Positions 1 through 9,391 are shown, numbered from the stretch's first letter. The stretch: DNA of 64,000 nt from Streptomyces graminofaciens (GCF_030294945.1 NZ_AP018448.1:2666001-2730000), one strand, 5' to 3'. Notes: a model not told the origin generated them from the letters alone. Made by a program: numbers and translations.

Positions 1-1385
1 TCCGCGCCCAGGCGGACCCCGTGACGGTGGACTTCGACTCGCACCACCGGCTGGCTCGCGAGGTCGCCGCCGACTCGCTGGTGCTGCTGAGGAACCGCGA
101 CCGGACGCTGCCGCTCGCTCCCACCGGCCGCGTCGCCGTCATCGGCGAGTTCGCCACGGCCCTGCGCCATCAGGGCGGTGGCAGCTCCCACGTCAACGCC
201 ACCCGGGTGGACAGCCCGCTGGAGGAGCTGCGTGCCGTACTGCCCGACGCCCAGGTCGATTTCGCCCAGGGGTACCGCACCGCCGGCCTTTCCGACGCCG
301 CGCGACTGCGTGCGGAGGCCGTGGCGGCGGCCTCGCGGGCCGACGTCGCCGTACTCGTCGTCGGCCTGCCCGAGGCCGACGAGTCCGAGGGCTACGACCG
401 TGAGCACATCCTGCTGCCGCCCGAGCAGGTCGAGTTGGTCCGTGCCGTGGCCGGGGCCGCCGACCGCACGGTGGTGGTGCTGATCAACGGCGGTGTCGTC
501 TCCCTGGAGGGCTGGCACGACGATGTGGACGCCGTGATCGAGGCCTGGCTGCCCGGCCAGGCCGGCGGCGGAGCCATCGCCGACGTGCTCACCGGGCGGG
601 TCAACCCCTCCGGCCGTCTGGCCGAGACCATCCCGTACCGGTTGAGCGACAACCCGTCCTACCTCAACTTCCCCGGCGAGCAGGGCCATGTCCGCTACGG
701 CGAAGGCGTCATGGTGGGCTACCGCTACTACGAGACCGCCGACGTCGCCGTCCGCTACCCCTTCGGGCACGGCCTGAGCTACACCTCCTTCGAGCAGAGC
801 GACTTCCTGGTCACGCCCACCGGGCCGGACACCGCCACGATGAGCGTCACCGTCACCAACTCCGGCGACCGCTTCGGCAAACACGTGGTGCAGGTCTACG
901 TCACCGCGCCCAGGCGCCCGGTCAGCAGTCCGGCCAGGGAACTGCGCGGCTTCGCCAAGGTGGCTCTGGCGCCGGGCGAGTCCACCACCGTCGAGATCGC
1001 CCTCGACCGCCGTGCCTTCGCCTACTGGGACATCACCCGCGACGACTGGACCGTCGCCGCCGGGCAGTACCGGGTGCAGCTCGCGGACAACGCCCACGAC
1101 GTCACCGCCACCGCCGCGCTCGTCCTGAAGGGCGACAGCGTGCCGCGACCGATCACCCTCGACTCCACCGCCGGCGAGTGGTTCGGGCATCCCTCGGTCG
1201 GCCCTGCCCTCACCGCGGCGATGACGTCCGGGCTCACCCGGGAACAGTCCGACGAGGTCCTGGAGGGCAACGAAGGCGCCCTGCGCCTGTTGTCGTCCAT
1301 GGCGATGCGTCAGTTCCTCGGGTTCCTCCCCAAGCCGATTCCGGCCGAGACGCTGGATCGGCTGATGAAGACGAGCGAGGCGTAA
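1..1385 (+). CDS. Beta-glucosidase, GH3 family (5' end outside window)
   Basis: Partial gene; the reading frame is open from base 3, so the catalytic N-terminal barrel lies upstream of the window. What remains is the GH3 C-terminal alpha/beta sandwich, opening with the SLVLLRNRDRTLPL signature, and a fibronectin-III-like domain in the last third (QVYVTAP, ELRGFAKVALAPGES). DESEGYDRE near residue 125 of the visible part is where GH3 enzymes usually carry the acid/base glutamate. No signal peptide can be judged. The family releases terminal beta-linked glucose or xylose from oligosaccharides. It lies upstream of an oligosaccharide-type importer and LacI regulator, which suggests cytoplasmic breakdown of imported sugars. 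Family is certain; substrate is not. Confidence 0.93.
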   Translation, partial: RAQADPVTVDFDSHHRLAREVAADSLVLLRNRDRTLPLAPTGRVAVIGEFATALRHQGGGSSHVNATRVDSPLEELRAVLPDAQVDFAQGYRTAGLSDAARLRAEAVAAASRADVAVLVVGLPEADESEGYDREHILLPPEQVELVRAVAGAADRTVVVLINGGVVSLEGWHDDVDAVIEAWLPGQAGGGAIADVLTGRVNPSGRLAETIPYRLSDNPSYLNFPGEQGHVRYGEGVMVGYRYYETADVAVRYPFGHGLSYTSFEQSDFLVTPTGPDTATMSVTVTNSGDRFGKHVVQVYVTAPRRPVSSPARELRGFAKVALAPGESTTVEIALDRRAFAYWDITRDDWTVAAGQYRVQLADNAHDVTATAALVLKGDSVPRPITLDSTAGEWFGHPSVGPALTAAMTSGLTREQSDEVLEGNEGALRLLSSMAMRQFLGFLPKPIPAETLDRLMKTSEA

Positions 1386-1445
1386 CCGAAGCCCACCGAC
1401 CTCGGTTCCCCTCGCACCCGGTCCCGGAGACCGGGCTCACAGACG

Positions 1446-1479
1446 GCGGCCCGCTGCTCCCTGACACGCAGCGGGCCGC
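1446..1479 (+). terminator. Hairpin terminator after GH3 gene
   Basis: Perfect 12-bp GC stem (GCGGCCCGCTGC and its complement) with a 10-nt loop, 60 bases after the GH3 stop. No U-tract follows, as is usual for Streptomyces. Confidence 0.7.
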
Positions 1480-1511
1480 TCCCATTCGCGGTCCCGCACG
1501 GTCCGGCTCGG

Positions 1512-1610
1512 CGAGAACCGGTGGGAATCGACGCCGAGTTCGCGCATCAGGGCGTCGTCGTCGCGGAACCGGTGATAGTGGTCGACCGTGACGGCCGTCG
1601 ACAGGTAAGT
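1512..1610 (-). pseudogene. Fragment of a GH1 beta-glucosidase
   Basis: Read on the minus strand, this stretch encodes AVTVDHYHRFRDDDALMREL followed by GVDSHRFS. That matches the conserved GH1 segment (DHYHR..eD..LM..LGV..YRFS) near the N-terminus of family 1 beta-glucosidases. There is no start, no RBS and no continuation on either side, so only about 30 residues survive. It is probably a relic of a second beta-glucosidase gene. The family match rests on this motif alone. Confidence 0.5.
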
Positions 1611-1648
1611 CGTTCACCCGTGTGTCCGAGCAGCGGCGTCGTGCCGCC

Positions 1649-2569
1649 TCACCGCAGGGCGTCGGCGAAGAAGTCGAGTGAGCGGTCGACCTCGGCGAGT
1701 GCCGGGGTCCGGTTGAGGTGGCCGTGCGGCATACCGGCGGCCAGGTAGGTCCTGACCTCTGTCTCGGAAGCGGTCAACTGCCGCGCCAGCAGTTCGGCCG
1801 ACGGCCGGAGGTCGTCGTACTCGGAGACCAGCAGGTGAACGGGCGGCAGGCCGTGCAGCGCGGCCGCGCCGGGGAGGGCGTCGCGCGGGAGGTCGGTGAG
1901 CCGGCCGGTGTAGTTCCGCACCATGAACTCGACGTCCGCCGTGGTGAACCGCATCGTCGGCGGGAGGGCCGTCATTTCGGCAGCCATGGCGCTGTCCAGG
2001 GCCGGTACGGGGAAGTGCGCGAACGGGTAGGCGAGGAGGAGGAGATCGGCCGGCCGCAGTGCCTCGTCACGGTCCCGGAGGGCCGCGGCGAGAGCCAGTG
2101 CGGCGCCCGCGCTCGCCCCGCCGAGAGCCACGCGCTCGACGTCGCCGGCCAGCTCGGTCCTCAGCCACCGCCACGCGGCGCACACGTCGTCCAGCGGAAC
2201 GGGGTACTGGACACCGTCCGTCGCCAGCCGGTAGTCGACGGAGACCACCACGGCCTCGGCCCGCGCCGCCAGTTCGGCCGCGACGACGTGCGCCTCGGGC
2301 ATGTCGAGGTCGCCGCCGAGGAAACCGCCGCCGTGCACCCACAGGACGGCGGTCGAGGCGGGGCACCTCGGGGTGTACGTCCTGACCGGCACCGCGCCGT
2401 GCGGGCCGGCCGTCTCACGGTTCTCGACCACGACATCGGGTTGTGCCCATTGCGTCGGATCCCGCATGAACTCGCCGAACCGGGACCGGGCGTCCGGGTC
2501 GGCGAGATCGGGGAACGCCATGCCGGCGAGGAGATGCAGTCTCTCCGCGAGATAGGGGTCGAGGGGCAT
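1649..2569 (-). CDS. Alpha/beta hydrolase, HSL-type esterase
   Basis: Hydrolase of about 306 residues. The oxyanion motif HGGGFLGGDL, nucleophile elbow GGASAGA (GxSxG), aspartate in EYDDLRPS and histidine in GMPHGH give the complete catalytic set of the hormone-sensitive-lipase family. No signal peptide is seen, so it is probably cytoplasmic. I chose the ATG at 2569 because AAAGGCGG precedes it and residues from PLDPYLAERL onward look native, whereas the longer frame adds a low-complexity tail. It probably hydrolyses short acyl esters. The sugar-cluster context suggests deacetylation of imported oligosaccharides, which is inference only. Confidence 0.9.
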   Translation of the reverse strand: MPLDPYLAERLHLLAGMAFPDLADPDARSRFGEFMRDPTQWAQPDVVVENRETAGPHGAVPVRTYTPRCPASTAVLWVHGGGFLGGDLDMPEAHVVAAELAARAEAVVVSVDYRLATDGVQYPVPLDDVCAAWRWLRTELAGDVERVALGGASAGAALALAAALRDRDEALRPADLLLLAYPFAHFPVPALDSAMAAEMTALPPTMRFTTADVEFMVRNYTGRLTDLPRDALPGAAALHGLPPVHLLVSEYDDLRPSAELLARQLTASETEVRTYLAAGMPHGHLNRTPALAEVDRSLDFFADALR

Positions 2570-2639
2570 GGTGGCCGCCTTTCGTGATGTCGGGGGCCTG
2601 GGGCAGCAGGCGTACCTGGGGGCACAGCGGAACCGGGAT

Positions 2640-2669
2640 GGCCGACAACCGGCGCCACCGGTTGCGGCC
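2640..2669 (-). terminator. Possible hairpin terminator after LacI gene
   Basis: GGCC..CAACCGG and CCGGTTG..GGCC pair around a 5-nt loop, between the LacI stop and the esterase start. It would separate the two minus-strand genes. Confidence 0.4.
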
Positions 2670-2707
2670 ACCCCTGCGGCGGACCTCCGCCGTGGCAGCT
2701 CAGGCCG

Positions 2708-3709
2708 TCACGTCGAGTCGCGGACTTCGAGCCGGACCTGCGGCTCCACCGGGTTTCCGGGCACCTGCGCGCCGTCGAGCGCGACACTCACCGAGTTCGC
2801 GTACAGCTCGGCGATCCCGGGGAGGTCCTGGACCACCGTGGTCAGGGGTGGGTAGGACACCGCGGCGGCGGGGCTGTTGTCCACGCCGATCACCGCCATG
2901 TCCCGAGGTGCTTCGAGGCCGAGGTGCCGCAGACCGGCCAGCACGCTCATGGCCACGTCGTCGTTGAACGCGCAGATGCCGGTCACCTGGGGATCGGCGC
3001 CGAGCCAGGACCGGACCGCGTCGGCGGCGGCGCTCGGTGTCAGCGGGACGGTCCGGACGTCGGGGTCGGGCAGTCCCAGCTCGGCGCAGACTCGGCGGAC
3101 ACCCTCCAGGCGCGGCCTGGCGAAAACGGCGACCCGCTCGTCGTCGGGGTACGCGTATCCCAGCCGTCGGTGGGAGGCCGCCAGATGGCGTGCCTGCGCC
3201 GCACCGATCGCGTTCGCGCTGGTGACGCTCTCGCCCGACCCGAGCCCCCCGTCGTCGTACAGGGCGGCGATCACCTCGATGCCCGCGGCCCGCATCGCCG
3301 TCGCGTCGGAGTCGGAGAACGGCTCGAAGGCCAGCACGGCGGCCGGTGTGAGGGCCTTCCAGATCTCGCCCAGCGAGCGGGCTCCTCTGATACCGGAATG
3401 TACGACGAAGGTGAGATTTCTCTTCGCGAACGCAAGCGTCAGCTCCTGGACCAGCTGGCCGGCCGCGTAGCCGAGCGGCCAGTCGGGCAGCAGGCCGAGC
3501 ACCACGTCGGAGCGCCCGTACCGGAGCGTTCGCGCCGCGGCCGACGGAGCGTAGCCGAGCATCTCGGCCGCCGCCAGCACGCGCTGACGCGTCGCCTCGG
3601 TGATTTTCTGATGCTGCGTGTTGTTGAGGACGAAGCTCACCGTGGCCCGTGACACCCCGGCTTCACGGGCCACATCCGCGCTCGTCACTCTCCCGCTTCG
3701 CGGTGCCAT
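2708..3709 (-). CDS. LacI-family transcriptional regulator
   Basis: 333 residues, full length for the family. The N-terminal helix-turn-helix spans about residues 7-55 (TSADVAREAGVSRATVSFVL) and is followed by a hinge helix (SAAARTLRYGRS) and a periplasmic-binding-like sugar-sensing domain ending in PPLTTVVQDLPGIAEL. It is divergent from the binding-protein gene at 4211, and the palindrome 3774-3800 lies 65 bp upstream of its start. It is probably the local repressor of itself and of the importer, released by an unknown sugar. It lacks the DxRFF-type core of classical LacI, which is common in actinomycetes. Confidence 0.92.
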   Translation of the reverse strand: MAPRSGRVTSADVAREAGVSRATVSFVLNNTQHQKITEATRQRVLAAAEMLGYAPSAAARTLRYGRSDVVLGLLPDWPLGYAAGQLVQELTLAFAKRNLTFVVHSGIRGARSLGEIWKALTPAAVLAFEPFSDSDATAMRAAGIEVIAALYDDGGLGSGESVTSANAIGAAQARHLAASHRRLGYAYPDDERVAVFARPRLEGVRRVCAELGLPDPDVRTVPLTPSAAADAVRSWLGADPQVTGICAFNDDVAMSVLAGLRHLGLEAPRDMAVIGVDNSPAAAVSYPPLTTVVQDLPGIAELYANSVSVALDGAQVPGNPVEPQVRLEVRDST

Positions 3710-3773
3710 CGACGACCACCTTCCACGAACCTCTTGCGCAACGCAGGAGACACAGTTAGTTTACGGACATCCA

Positions 3774-3800
3774 CTATAACGTGTTAGCGACACGTTATAG
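3774..3800. promoter_or_regulatory. 27-bp perfect palindromic operator
   Basis: Arms CTATAACGTGT and ACACGTTATAG are exact reverse complements around a 5-bp spacer (tagcg). It sits in an unusually AT-rich patch between the LacI gene and the divergent importer operon. Its size and symmetry suit a dimeric or double-dimeric repressor. The LacI protein encoded at 2708-3709 is the natural candidate. Confidence 0.75.
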
Positions 3801-4198
3801 CTACTCCAAGTAGCCATGATGCGAGGTTGTGCGATGGGACGCCCTACCGACTCATCCAGTCGCCGACATTGAAGCAGACGGCCTGCGGCACCCACGAGAC
3901 GGAGTGATCCTCCGGGTACGTCGACAGGGCCGGCCCTTTAGACCACGGCGGACTCCGCCATCCCTCTGCCGCCATCACCGGTCGCCCCGGTCGGGCGCAG
4001 GGGAACACCGTCCCCGGCGCCGCGTGACCGCTCACGCGCTCCGCCCGGCCATCGGACCAGCACCGCCAGGCACTTCAGCGGCTTCCTCCGTTGAGCCCTC
4101 AGCTGAACACTTGCAAATCCGCCCGCCGGGCATTCAGCCTCGGCGGTCCCCCCTTCGCGAGCCGCGCTCGCTCCTTTTTGCCTCGGCCCCCTCTACAT
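3801..4198. other. Long leader region before the importer operon
   Basis: About 400 bases without a convincing gene. A minus-strand open stretch at 3844-3990 reads STYPEDHSVSWVPQAVCFN and could be a decayed coding remnant, but I do not recognise it. The last 20 bases hold the RBS (GGAGA) of the next gene. Confidence 0.4.
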
Positions 4199-4210
4199 CG
4201 GAGACCCTCA

Positions 4211-5767
4211 ATGAAGAGAAGAACCGCACTCCAGGCCTCGATCGGCGTGGTCGCGACGCTCACGCTCGCCGCCTGCGGCGGTGGACAGACGGGCAGCGGC
4301 AGCGGCTCCGGCCAGACGACCCTGACCATCGCCCTGTCCTCCGCGCCCAACAGCCTCGACCCCGCCCAGGTCGCTGTCGGTCCCTTCCTCAACTACATGG
4401 ACCCCGCCTACGCCACGCTGCTGACCCGCAAGGCCGACGGCACCCTGGGGGCCGGGCTGGCCGACAAGTGGGGCTATGTCGGCAAGGGGAACACCAAGTT
4501 CGAGCTCCACCTGCGCAAGGGCGTGAAGTTCGCCGACGGCACGCCGATCACCGCCGCGGACGTCGTCAAGTCGTTCAAGTACTTCCAGAAGGGCAGCGGT
4601 CCCGCCGCCGCCTGGTTCCGACCCCTGGCGTTCTCCACGCCCGACAGTTCGACCGTGGTGATCACCAGCCCCACGCCGAACCCGGACATGGGCACCCTGT
4701 TCACGCCCCCGTACACGGGCGGCGCCATCATCAGCCCGGCTGGGCTGAAGGTGCCGAAGAAACTGGCCTCCTCGACCTTCGGCGCCGGACCGTACGTGTA
4801 CAGCGCCCAGCAGTCGGTCTCCGGCGACCACTACGTCTACATCCCGAACAAGAACTTCTACGACCAGTCCGCCATCCACTTCAAGAAGATCACCGTCCGG
4901 GTGATGCCGAACGTCAACTCCCAGGTACAGGCCCTCAAGTCCGGGCAGATCGATCTCATGTACGGCACGCCGGACGTGGCGCCGACCGTCAAGGGCGACA
5001 AGGCGATCACCACGCTCCAGAAGCCCACCACCTGGGCCGGCCTGTTCCTCCTGGACCGTGAAGGCACCGTCGTCAAGGGACTGGGCGACGAACGTGTCCG
5101 GCAGGCATTGAACTTCGCCATCGATCGCTCCGCGATCACGAAGGCGGTCTACGGGGACTACGGAACGCCGGTCTCCCAGCCGCAGATGCCCGGCTACGAC
5201 GGCTACAGCCCCGAGGCCGCGAAGATGTACCCCTACGACCCGGACAAGGCCAAGAAGCTGCTGAAGGCGGCGGGTTACGGGAAGGGGCTGACCATCCCGG
5301 TGAACTACGGGTCGTTCGACCCCTCAACGACCAAGATGGTCCAGGCGGTGCAGGCCCAGCTCGCCGAGGTGGGCGTCAAGCTGAAGCTGAGGGCCGCCAC
5401 GAACTTCGGCGCCTGGATCAACGACCTGCTGACGAAGAAGTACGCGGCCACCGTGCTCTCGCCCGGCACGGGTGGCGAGCCCAACTTCTACGCACAACAG
5501 CCGCCATTCACCAAGACGGGCATCATGAACGTCTTCGGCGTGGCCGACCCGGACGTCGACGCCGCCTACGCCCGGCTCGCCGCGGCGGACCCGAAGTCCA
5601 GCGAGGCGGCGTCGAAGGATCTCACCGACGTGATCGTGAAGAAGGCGCTCGCCCTGCCGGTGTCCGGTACCGACACGATCGCCATGTACAACAACAAGCT
5701 GCGCGGGGTGAAGTTCCCGGACGGCGGCGCACAGCTGACCTCCAACACCCTGTGGACCACCCGCTGA
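4211..5767 (+). CDS. ABC transporter substrate-binding lipoprotein, family 5 (DppA/OppA type)
   Basis: 518 residues. The start ATG at 4211 is preceded by GGAGA with 7-nt spacing. The N-terminus MKRRTALQASIG is followed by a hydrophobic stretch and the lipobox LAAC, so the mature protein is anchored outside the membrane. The body follows SBP_bac_5 order: NSLDPAQ early, LRKGVKFADGTPITAADVV around residue 100, VRQALNFAIDRSAI around 300, and YDPDKAKKLLKAAGYG. Family 5 proteins bind peptides, nickel or oligosaccharides. LacI control and the neighbouring GH3 gene favour an oligosaccharide. It is the first gene of a four-gene operon; the next start is 9 bp after its stop. Confidence 0.93.
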   Translation: MKRRTALQASIGVVATLTLAACGGGQTGSGSGSGQTTLTIALSSAPNSLDPAQVAVGPFLNYMDPAYATLLTRKADGTLGAGLADKWGYVGKGNTKFELHLRKGVKFADGTPITAADVVKSFKYFQKGSGPAAAWFRPLAFSTPDSSTVVITSPTPNPDMGTLFTPPYTGGAIISPAGLKVPKKLASSTFGAGPYVYSAQQSVSGDHYVYIPNKNFYDQSAIHFKKITVRVMPNVNSQVQALKSGQIDLMYGTPDVAPTVKGDKAITTLQKPTTWAGLFLLDREGTVVKGLGDERVRQALNFAIDRSAITKAVYGDYGTPVSQPQMPGYDGYSPEAAKMYPYDPDKAKKLLKAAGYGKGLTIPVNYGSFDPSTTKMVQAVQAQLAEVGVKLKLRAATNFGAWINDLLTKKYAATVLSPGTGGEPNFYAQQPPFTKTGIMNVFGVADPDVDAAYARLAAADPKSSEAASKDLTDVIVKKALALPVSGTDTIAMYNNKLRGVKFPDGGAQLTSNTLWTTR

Positions 5768-5776
5768 CGAGGGCCG

Positions 5777-6718
5777 ATGTTTCCCATCATTCTCCGCAGG
5801 CTGGCGCTGTCCATCCCGCTCCTTGTGATCGTCTCGGCGATCACCTTCCTCCTGGAGTCGTTCGTGCCGGGAGATCCGGCACGAACGGTGCTCGGGATCA
5901 ACGCGACGCAGGAGCAGTACGACGCGCTCAAGGCCGCGATGCACCTCGACCAGCCGGTCGCCGTGCAGTACTGGCTGTACCTCCGCGACATCCTGCGGGG
6001 TGACCTCGGCAGCTCGCTGTTCACCGGTGAATCCGTGCTGGGGCTGATCGGGCAACGCCTGCCGGTCACCCTGGCGCTGGTGATCGGGGGGACCGTGCTC
6101 GCGAGCCTGGTCGGCGTCGTACTCGGCGTGTACAGCGCGACGCGCGGCCGGGTCAGCCGCCGACTGTTCGACATCGTGTCCCTGCTGGGCAGCGCGGTGC
6201 CCAACTTCTGGATCGCGCTGCTGCTGGTCGCGGTGTTCGCGGTCAAGTTCGCGTTCTTCCCCGCCACCGGGTACACCCCGTTCGCCGAGTCACCGGGGCA
6301 ATGGGCAGCCGGCCTCGTCCTGCCCGTGGTCTCTCTCTCGATCAGCGGTGTCGCCTTCATCTCCAAGGTCACTCGCGACGCGATGCTGTCCACCCTCAGC
6401 CTCGACCACATCAGAACGCTGCGGGCCTCCGGCATCCGGCCCTTCTCGATCGTCTGGAAGCACGCACTGCGTGGCTGCGGACTGCCGGTGGTGACCACGA
6501 TCGGCCTCATGATGATCACGTTCATACCCGGCACGATCCTCGTCGAGAACGTCTTCACCCTGCCCGGTCTGGGCACCACGGTCGTGGACGCGACCAACCA
6601 GCACGATCTGCCGGTCGTACAGGGCCTCACCATCACCTTCACGGTCATGGTCATCGTGGTGAACCTTCTCGTCGACGTCCTCTACAGCCTCCTCAACCCG
6701 AAGGTACGTACGGAATGA
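5777..6718 (+). CDS. ABC transporter permease, DppB type
   Basis: 313 residues with six predicted membrane spans, beginning RRLALSIPLLVIVSAITFLL. It has the family-typical ESFVPGDPAR segment and a cytoplasmic EAA-like loop (LDHIRTLRASGIRPFSIVWK) that contacts the ATPases. The stop overlaps the next start (ATGA), which indicates translational coupling. It forms the membrane channel with the permease half of the following fused protein. Confidence 0.92.
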   Translation: MFPIILRRLALSIPLLVIVSAITFLLESFVPGDPARTVLGINATQEQYDALKAAMHLDQPVAVQYWLYLRDILRGDLGSSLFTGESVLGLIGQRLPVTLALVIGGTVLASLVGVVLGVYSATRGRVSRRLFDIVSLLGSAVPNFWIALLLVAVFAVKFAFFPATGYTPFAESPGQWAAGLVLPVVSLSISGVAFISKVTRDAMLSTLSLDHIRTLRASGIRPFSIVWKHALRGCGLPVVTTIGLMMITFIPGTILVENVFTLPGLGTTVVDATNQHDLPVVQGLTITFTVMVIVVNLLVDVLYSLLNPKVRTE

Positions 6719-8481
6719 CCACTGTCGAGGCGCCTCCGAAGGCGCGATCGCGGGCGAGGATCAACCCCTTCGCCGGGATATGGCGCCGTCCCGTCGCCGC
6801 CGCATCGCTCGTCGTGGTCGCCGGGATCAGCGTCGCGGTGATCCTCGCCCCGCTCCTGGCACCGCACCCGCCGCTGGCGCAGGACCTGCTCCACACTCTG
6901 TCCGGTCCGTCGGCGGACCATCCGCTGGGCACCGACGTCCTCGGCCGCGACGTGCTGAGCCGGCTGCTCTACGGCGGACGGCCGACCCTGGTCGGGGTGG
7001 GGGTGGCCGTACTGGTCTACGCCGTTTTCGGCATGTCGCTGGGCATGCTGGCCGGCTACCTGCGCGGCTGGACCGACCGGGTCATCGTCGCCGTGCTGGA
7101 CATCATGCTCTCGGTCCCCGCGGTCATCATCACGCTCGCCGTCCTCGCGATCTTCTACCAGAGCAACGTCGCCGCCATGCTCACGCTCGGCTTCTTCGCC
7201 TCCGCGGGCCTCGCCCGGATCATCCGCAGCTCATGCATCGCGCTGCGCGAGGAACTGTTCGTGGACGCCGCCAGGGTGTCCGGGCTCGGCCCGGCACGGA
7301 TCATGGCACGACACATCCTCCCCCGGCTGACAGGGCAGTTGCTGGTCCCGATCTTCCTCTTCTCCGGCAACGCCCTCGCCATCCAGACCGGCCTCGGATT
7401 CCTCGGACTGGCCACGCCCGCGCCCGCCCCGAGCTGGGGCGGCATGGTCGGAGAGGCCGCGCAGATCATGCAGCAGGACCCTTACCTGCTGTTCGTCTCC
7501 GGTGGCGTGATCGGCCTCATGTCCCTGTCCTTCGGGCTGGTCGGCGATGGGCTGCGTGACCTCGAACAGGACCGGCGGCAGGCCACGGGTGGCCGATTGC
7601 GGCGGCCGGTTCCCGCAACGGCCTCCCAGGAATCCGCAGGGCCGTCGGACGGAGCGGTACTCGCGGACGGAGCGGTACTCGCCGTGCGCGACTACTCGAT
7701 CGCCTTCGCCACCGCGCAGGAGCCGCGTACGGTGGTCGACTCCATCGGCTTCACGGTCCGCCCCGGTGAGATCTTCGGTCTCGTCGGCGAATCCGGCAGC
7801 GGTAAGACGGTGACGGGCCTGTCCCTGCTCGGACTGCTCCCGTCCAACGGGGCCGTGACGAGCGGCTCGGCATGGCTGGCCGGCACCCGGATCACCGGCC
7901 TGCCGGAACGGGAACTACAGAACATCCGAGGCGGCGACATCGCCCTGGTGTCCCAGGAACCCATGGTGGCGCTCGACCCGTACTTCACCATCGGCTCCCA
8001 ACTGGCCGAGGTCATCCGGCGCACCGGTGACGTGCCGGGCGGAAAGGACGCCGTCCGGCAGCGGATCCGTGAACTGCTGACCAGCGTCCACCTGCGCGAC
8101 CCGGACGACGTCGCGCGCCGGCATCCGCACGAACTGTCCGGCGGCATGCTCCAGCGCGTCATCATCGCCATGGCACTGGCCGGGTCACCGAAGGTACTGA
8201 TCGCCGACGAACCCACCACGGCACTGGACGTGACCGTGCAGGCGGGAATCCTGGACCTGCTGCGCTCGCTGCGCGACGAGCACGGCATGGCGATCATCCT
8301 GATCACGCACGACCTGGGGGTGGTGGCCGACAGCTGCGACCGCGCGATCGTGATGGAGCAGGGCCGGATCGTGGAGGAGGGCTCGGTCGAGGACATCTTC
8401 TACCGGCCCCGGCACCCGTACACGAAGAAGCTCATCGAGAGCACACCCAGCATCGCTCGTACCGAGGGCAGGATCGCGTGA
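6715..8481 (+). CDS. Fused ABC permease (DppC type) and ATPase (DppD type)
   Basis: 588 residues. Residues 1-285 are a DppC-type permease (TDVLGRDVLSRLLYGGRPT near the N-terminus, EAA loop ARVSGLGPARIMARHI). Residues from about 320 form a complete ATPase with Walker A GESGSGKT, signature LSGGML and Walker B LIADEPTTALD, ending in the oligopeptide-transporter tail RHPYTKKLIES. The linker contains an 18-bp tandem duplication (7648-7683) giving DGAVLA twice. Permease-ATPase fusions of this type are known in actinomycetes. The signature reads LSGGM rather than LSGGQ, as often in DppD. The start overlaps the previous stop (ATGA) and the stop overlaps the next GTG start. Confidence 0.92.
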   Translation: MTTVEAPPKARSRARINPFAGIWRRPVAAASLVVVAGISVAVILAPLLAPHPPLAQDLLHTLSGPSADHPLGTDVLGRDVLSRLLYGGRPTLVGVGVAVLVYAVFGMSLGMLAGYLRGWTDRVIVAVLDIMLSVPAVIITLAVLAIFYQSNVAAMLTLGFFASAGLARIIRSSCIALREELFVDAARVSGLGPARIMARHILPRLTGQLLVPIFLFSGNALAIQTGLGFLGLATPAPAPSWGGMVGEAAQIMQQDPYLLFVSGGVIGLMSLSFGLVGDGLRDLEQDRRQATGGRLRRPVPATASQESAGPSDGAVLADGAVLAVRDYSIAFATAQEPRTVVDSIGFTVRPGEIFGLVGESGSGKTVTGLSLLGLLPSNGAVTSGSAWLAGTRITGLPERELQNIRGGDIALVSQEPMVALDPYFTIGSQLAEVIRRTGDVPGGKDAVRQRIRELLTSVHLRDPDDVARRHPHELSGGMLQRVIIAMALAGSPKVLIADEPTTALDVTVQAGILDLLRSLRDEHGMAIILITHDLGVVADSCDRAIVMEQGRIVEEGSVEDIFYRPRHPYTKKLIESTPSIARTEGRIA

Positions 8482-9314
8482 CCGGAACATCCGTACTCCA
8501 GATCGACGGCCTCGCGGTCCGCTACCCGACCCGTGGCTTCCGCAAGCCCCCGACCACCGTCATCGAGGACGTGTCGTTCGAGGTCGGCCGCGCCGAGACG
8601 GTCGCCCTGGTGGGCGAGTCCGGCTCGGGCAAGACCACCATCGGCAGAGCGGTACTGGGCCTCACCCCGGTCAGCGGCGGACGCGTGGTGCTGGACGGGC
8701 GGGACATCACCCATCTCACCGGCCGTGCCCGCCGCCTGCTGTCCTCCGACCTCCAGGCGATCTTCCAGAATCCGTACGGGTCGCTCAACCCCGCGCTGCC
8801 GGTGGGCCGGACGCTGGCCGAGCCCCTGCTCTCCGGTTCGACCCGGTCACGCCACGAAGTGCGGGAGCACATCAGCGAGTTGCTCCGCCGCGTCGGCCTG
8901 CCGGAGGACGCGGCCGACCGCTATCCGGCCCAGTTCAGCGGAGGTCAGCGCCAGCGCGTCGCCATCGCCCGGGCGGTCGCCCGGCAGCCCAAGCTCATCA
9001 TCTGCGACGAGCCGACCAGCGCCCTCGACGTCACCACCCAGGCCGCCGCCCTGGAACTCCTCTCCGAACTCCAGGACACACTGGGCTGCGCGTATCTGTT
9101 CATCACCCACGACCTCGCCGTCGTCAAGGAGTTCGCCGCGCGCACCCTGGTTCTGCAGCACGGGCGCATCGTGGAAGAGGGACGCAGCACCGACGTGTGC
9201 GACCGGCCGCAGCACGCGTACACCCAGCGGCTGGTGGCAGCCGCCCCCGTCCCCGACCCGATCGCCCAGCGCAACCGCCGTGACCAGCGACTGGCTGTGG
9301 AAGCGACCTCATGA
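8478..9314 (+). CDS. ABC transporter ATPase, DppF type
   Basis: 278 residues starting at a GTG that overlaps the previous stop (GTGA). Walker A GESGSGKTT, Q-loop IFQNPYGSLNP, signature SGGQRQRVAIARA, Walker B LIICDEPTSALD and the H-loop ITHD are all present, so the domain should be catalytic. It pairs with the ATPase half of the fused protein to power the importer. The C-terminal solute-importer tail (HAYTQRLVAAAP) is the family norm. Confidence 0.93.
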   Translation: MTGTSVLQIDGLAVRYPTRGFRKPPTTVIEDVSFEVGRAETVALVGESGSGKTTIGRAVLGLTPVSGGRVVLDGRDITHLTGRARRLLSSDLQAIFQNPYGSLNPALPVGRTLAEPLLSGSTRSRHEVREHISELLRRVGLPEDAADRYPAQFSGGQRQRVAIARAVARQPKLIICDEPTSALDVTTQAAALELLSELQDTLGCAYLFITHDLAVVKEFAARTLVLQHGRIVEEGRSTDVCDRPQHAYTQRLVAAAPVPDPIAQRNRRDQRLAVEATS

Positions 9315-9391
9315 CAGATCGGCGGCGGCTGCTGTCGCGCTCTGGACAGTCGACCCGACCACCGGATCCCACATCCCACATCCGACCGGCG

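Noticed and set aside
3844-4035. Minus-strand 63-residue frame in the importer leader
   Set aside because: Some residues look protein-like, but there is no RBS or recognised family, so it is described only as part of the leader.
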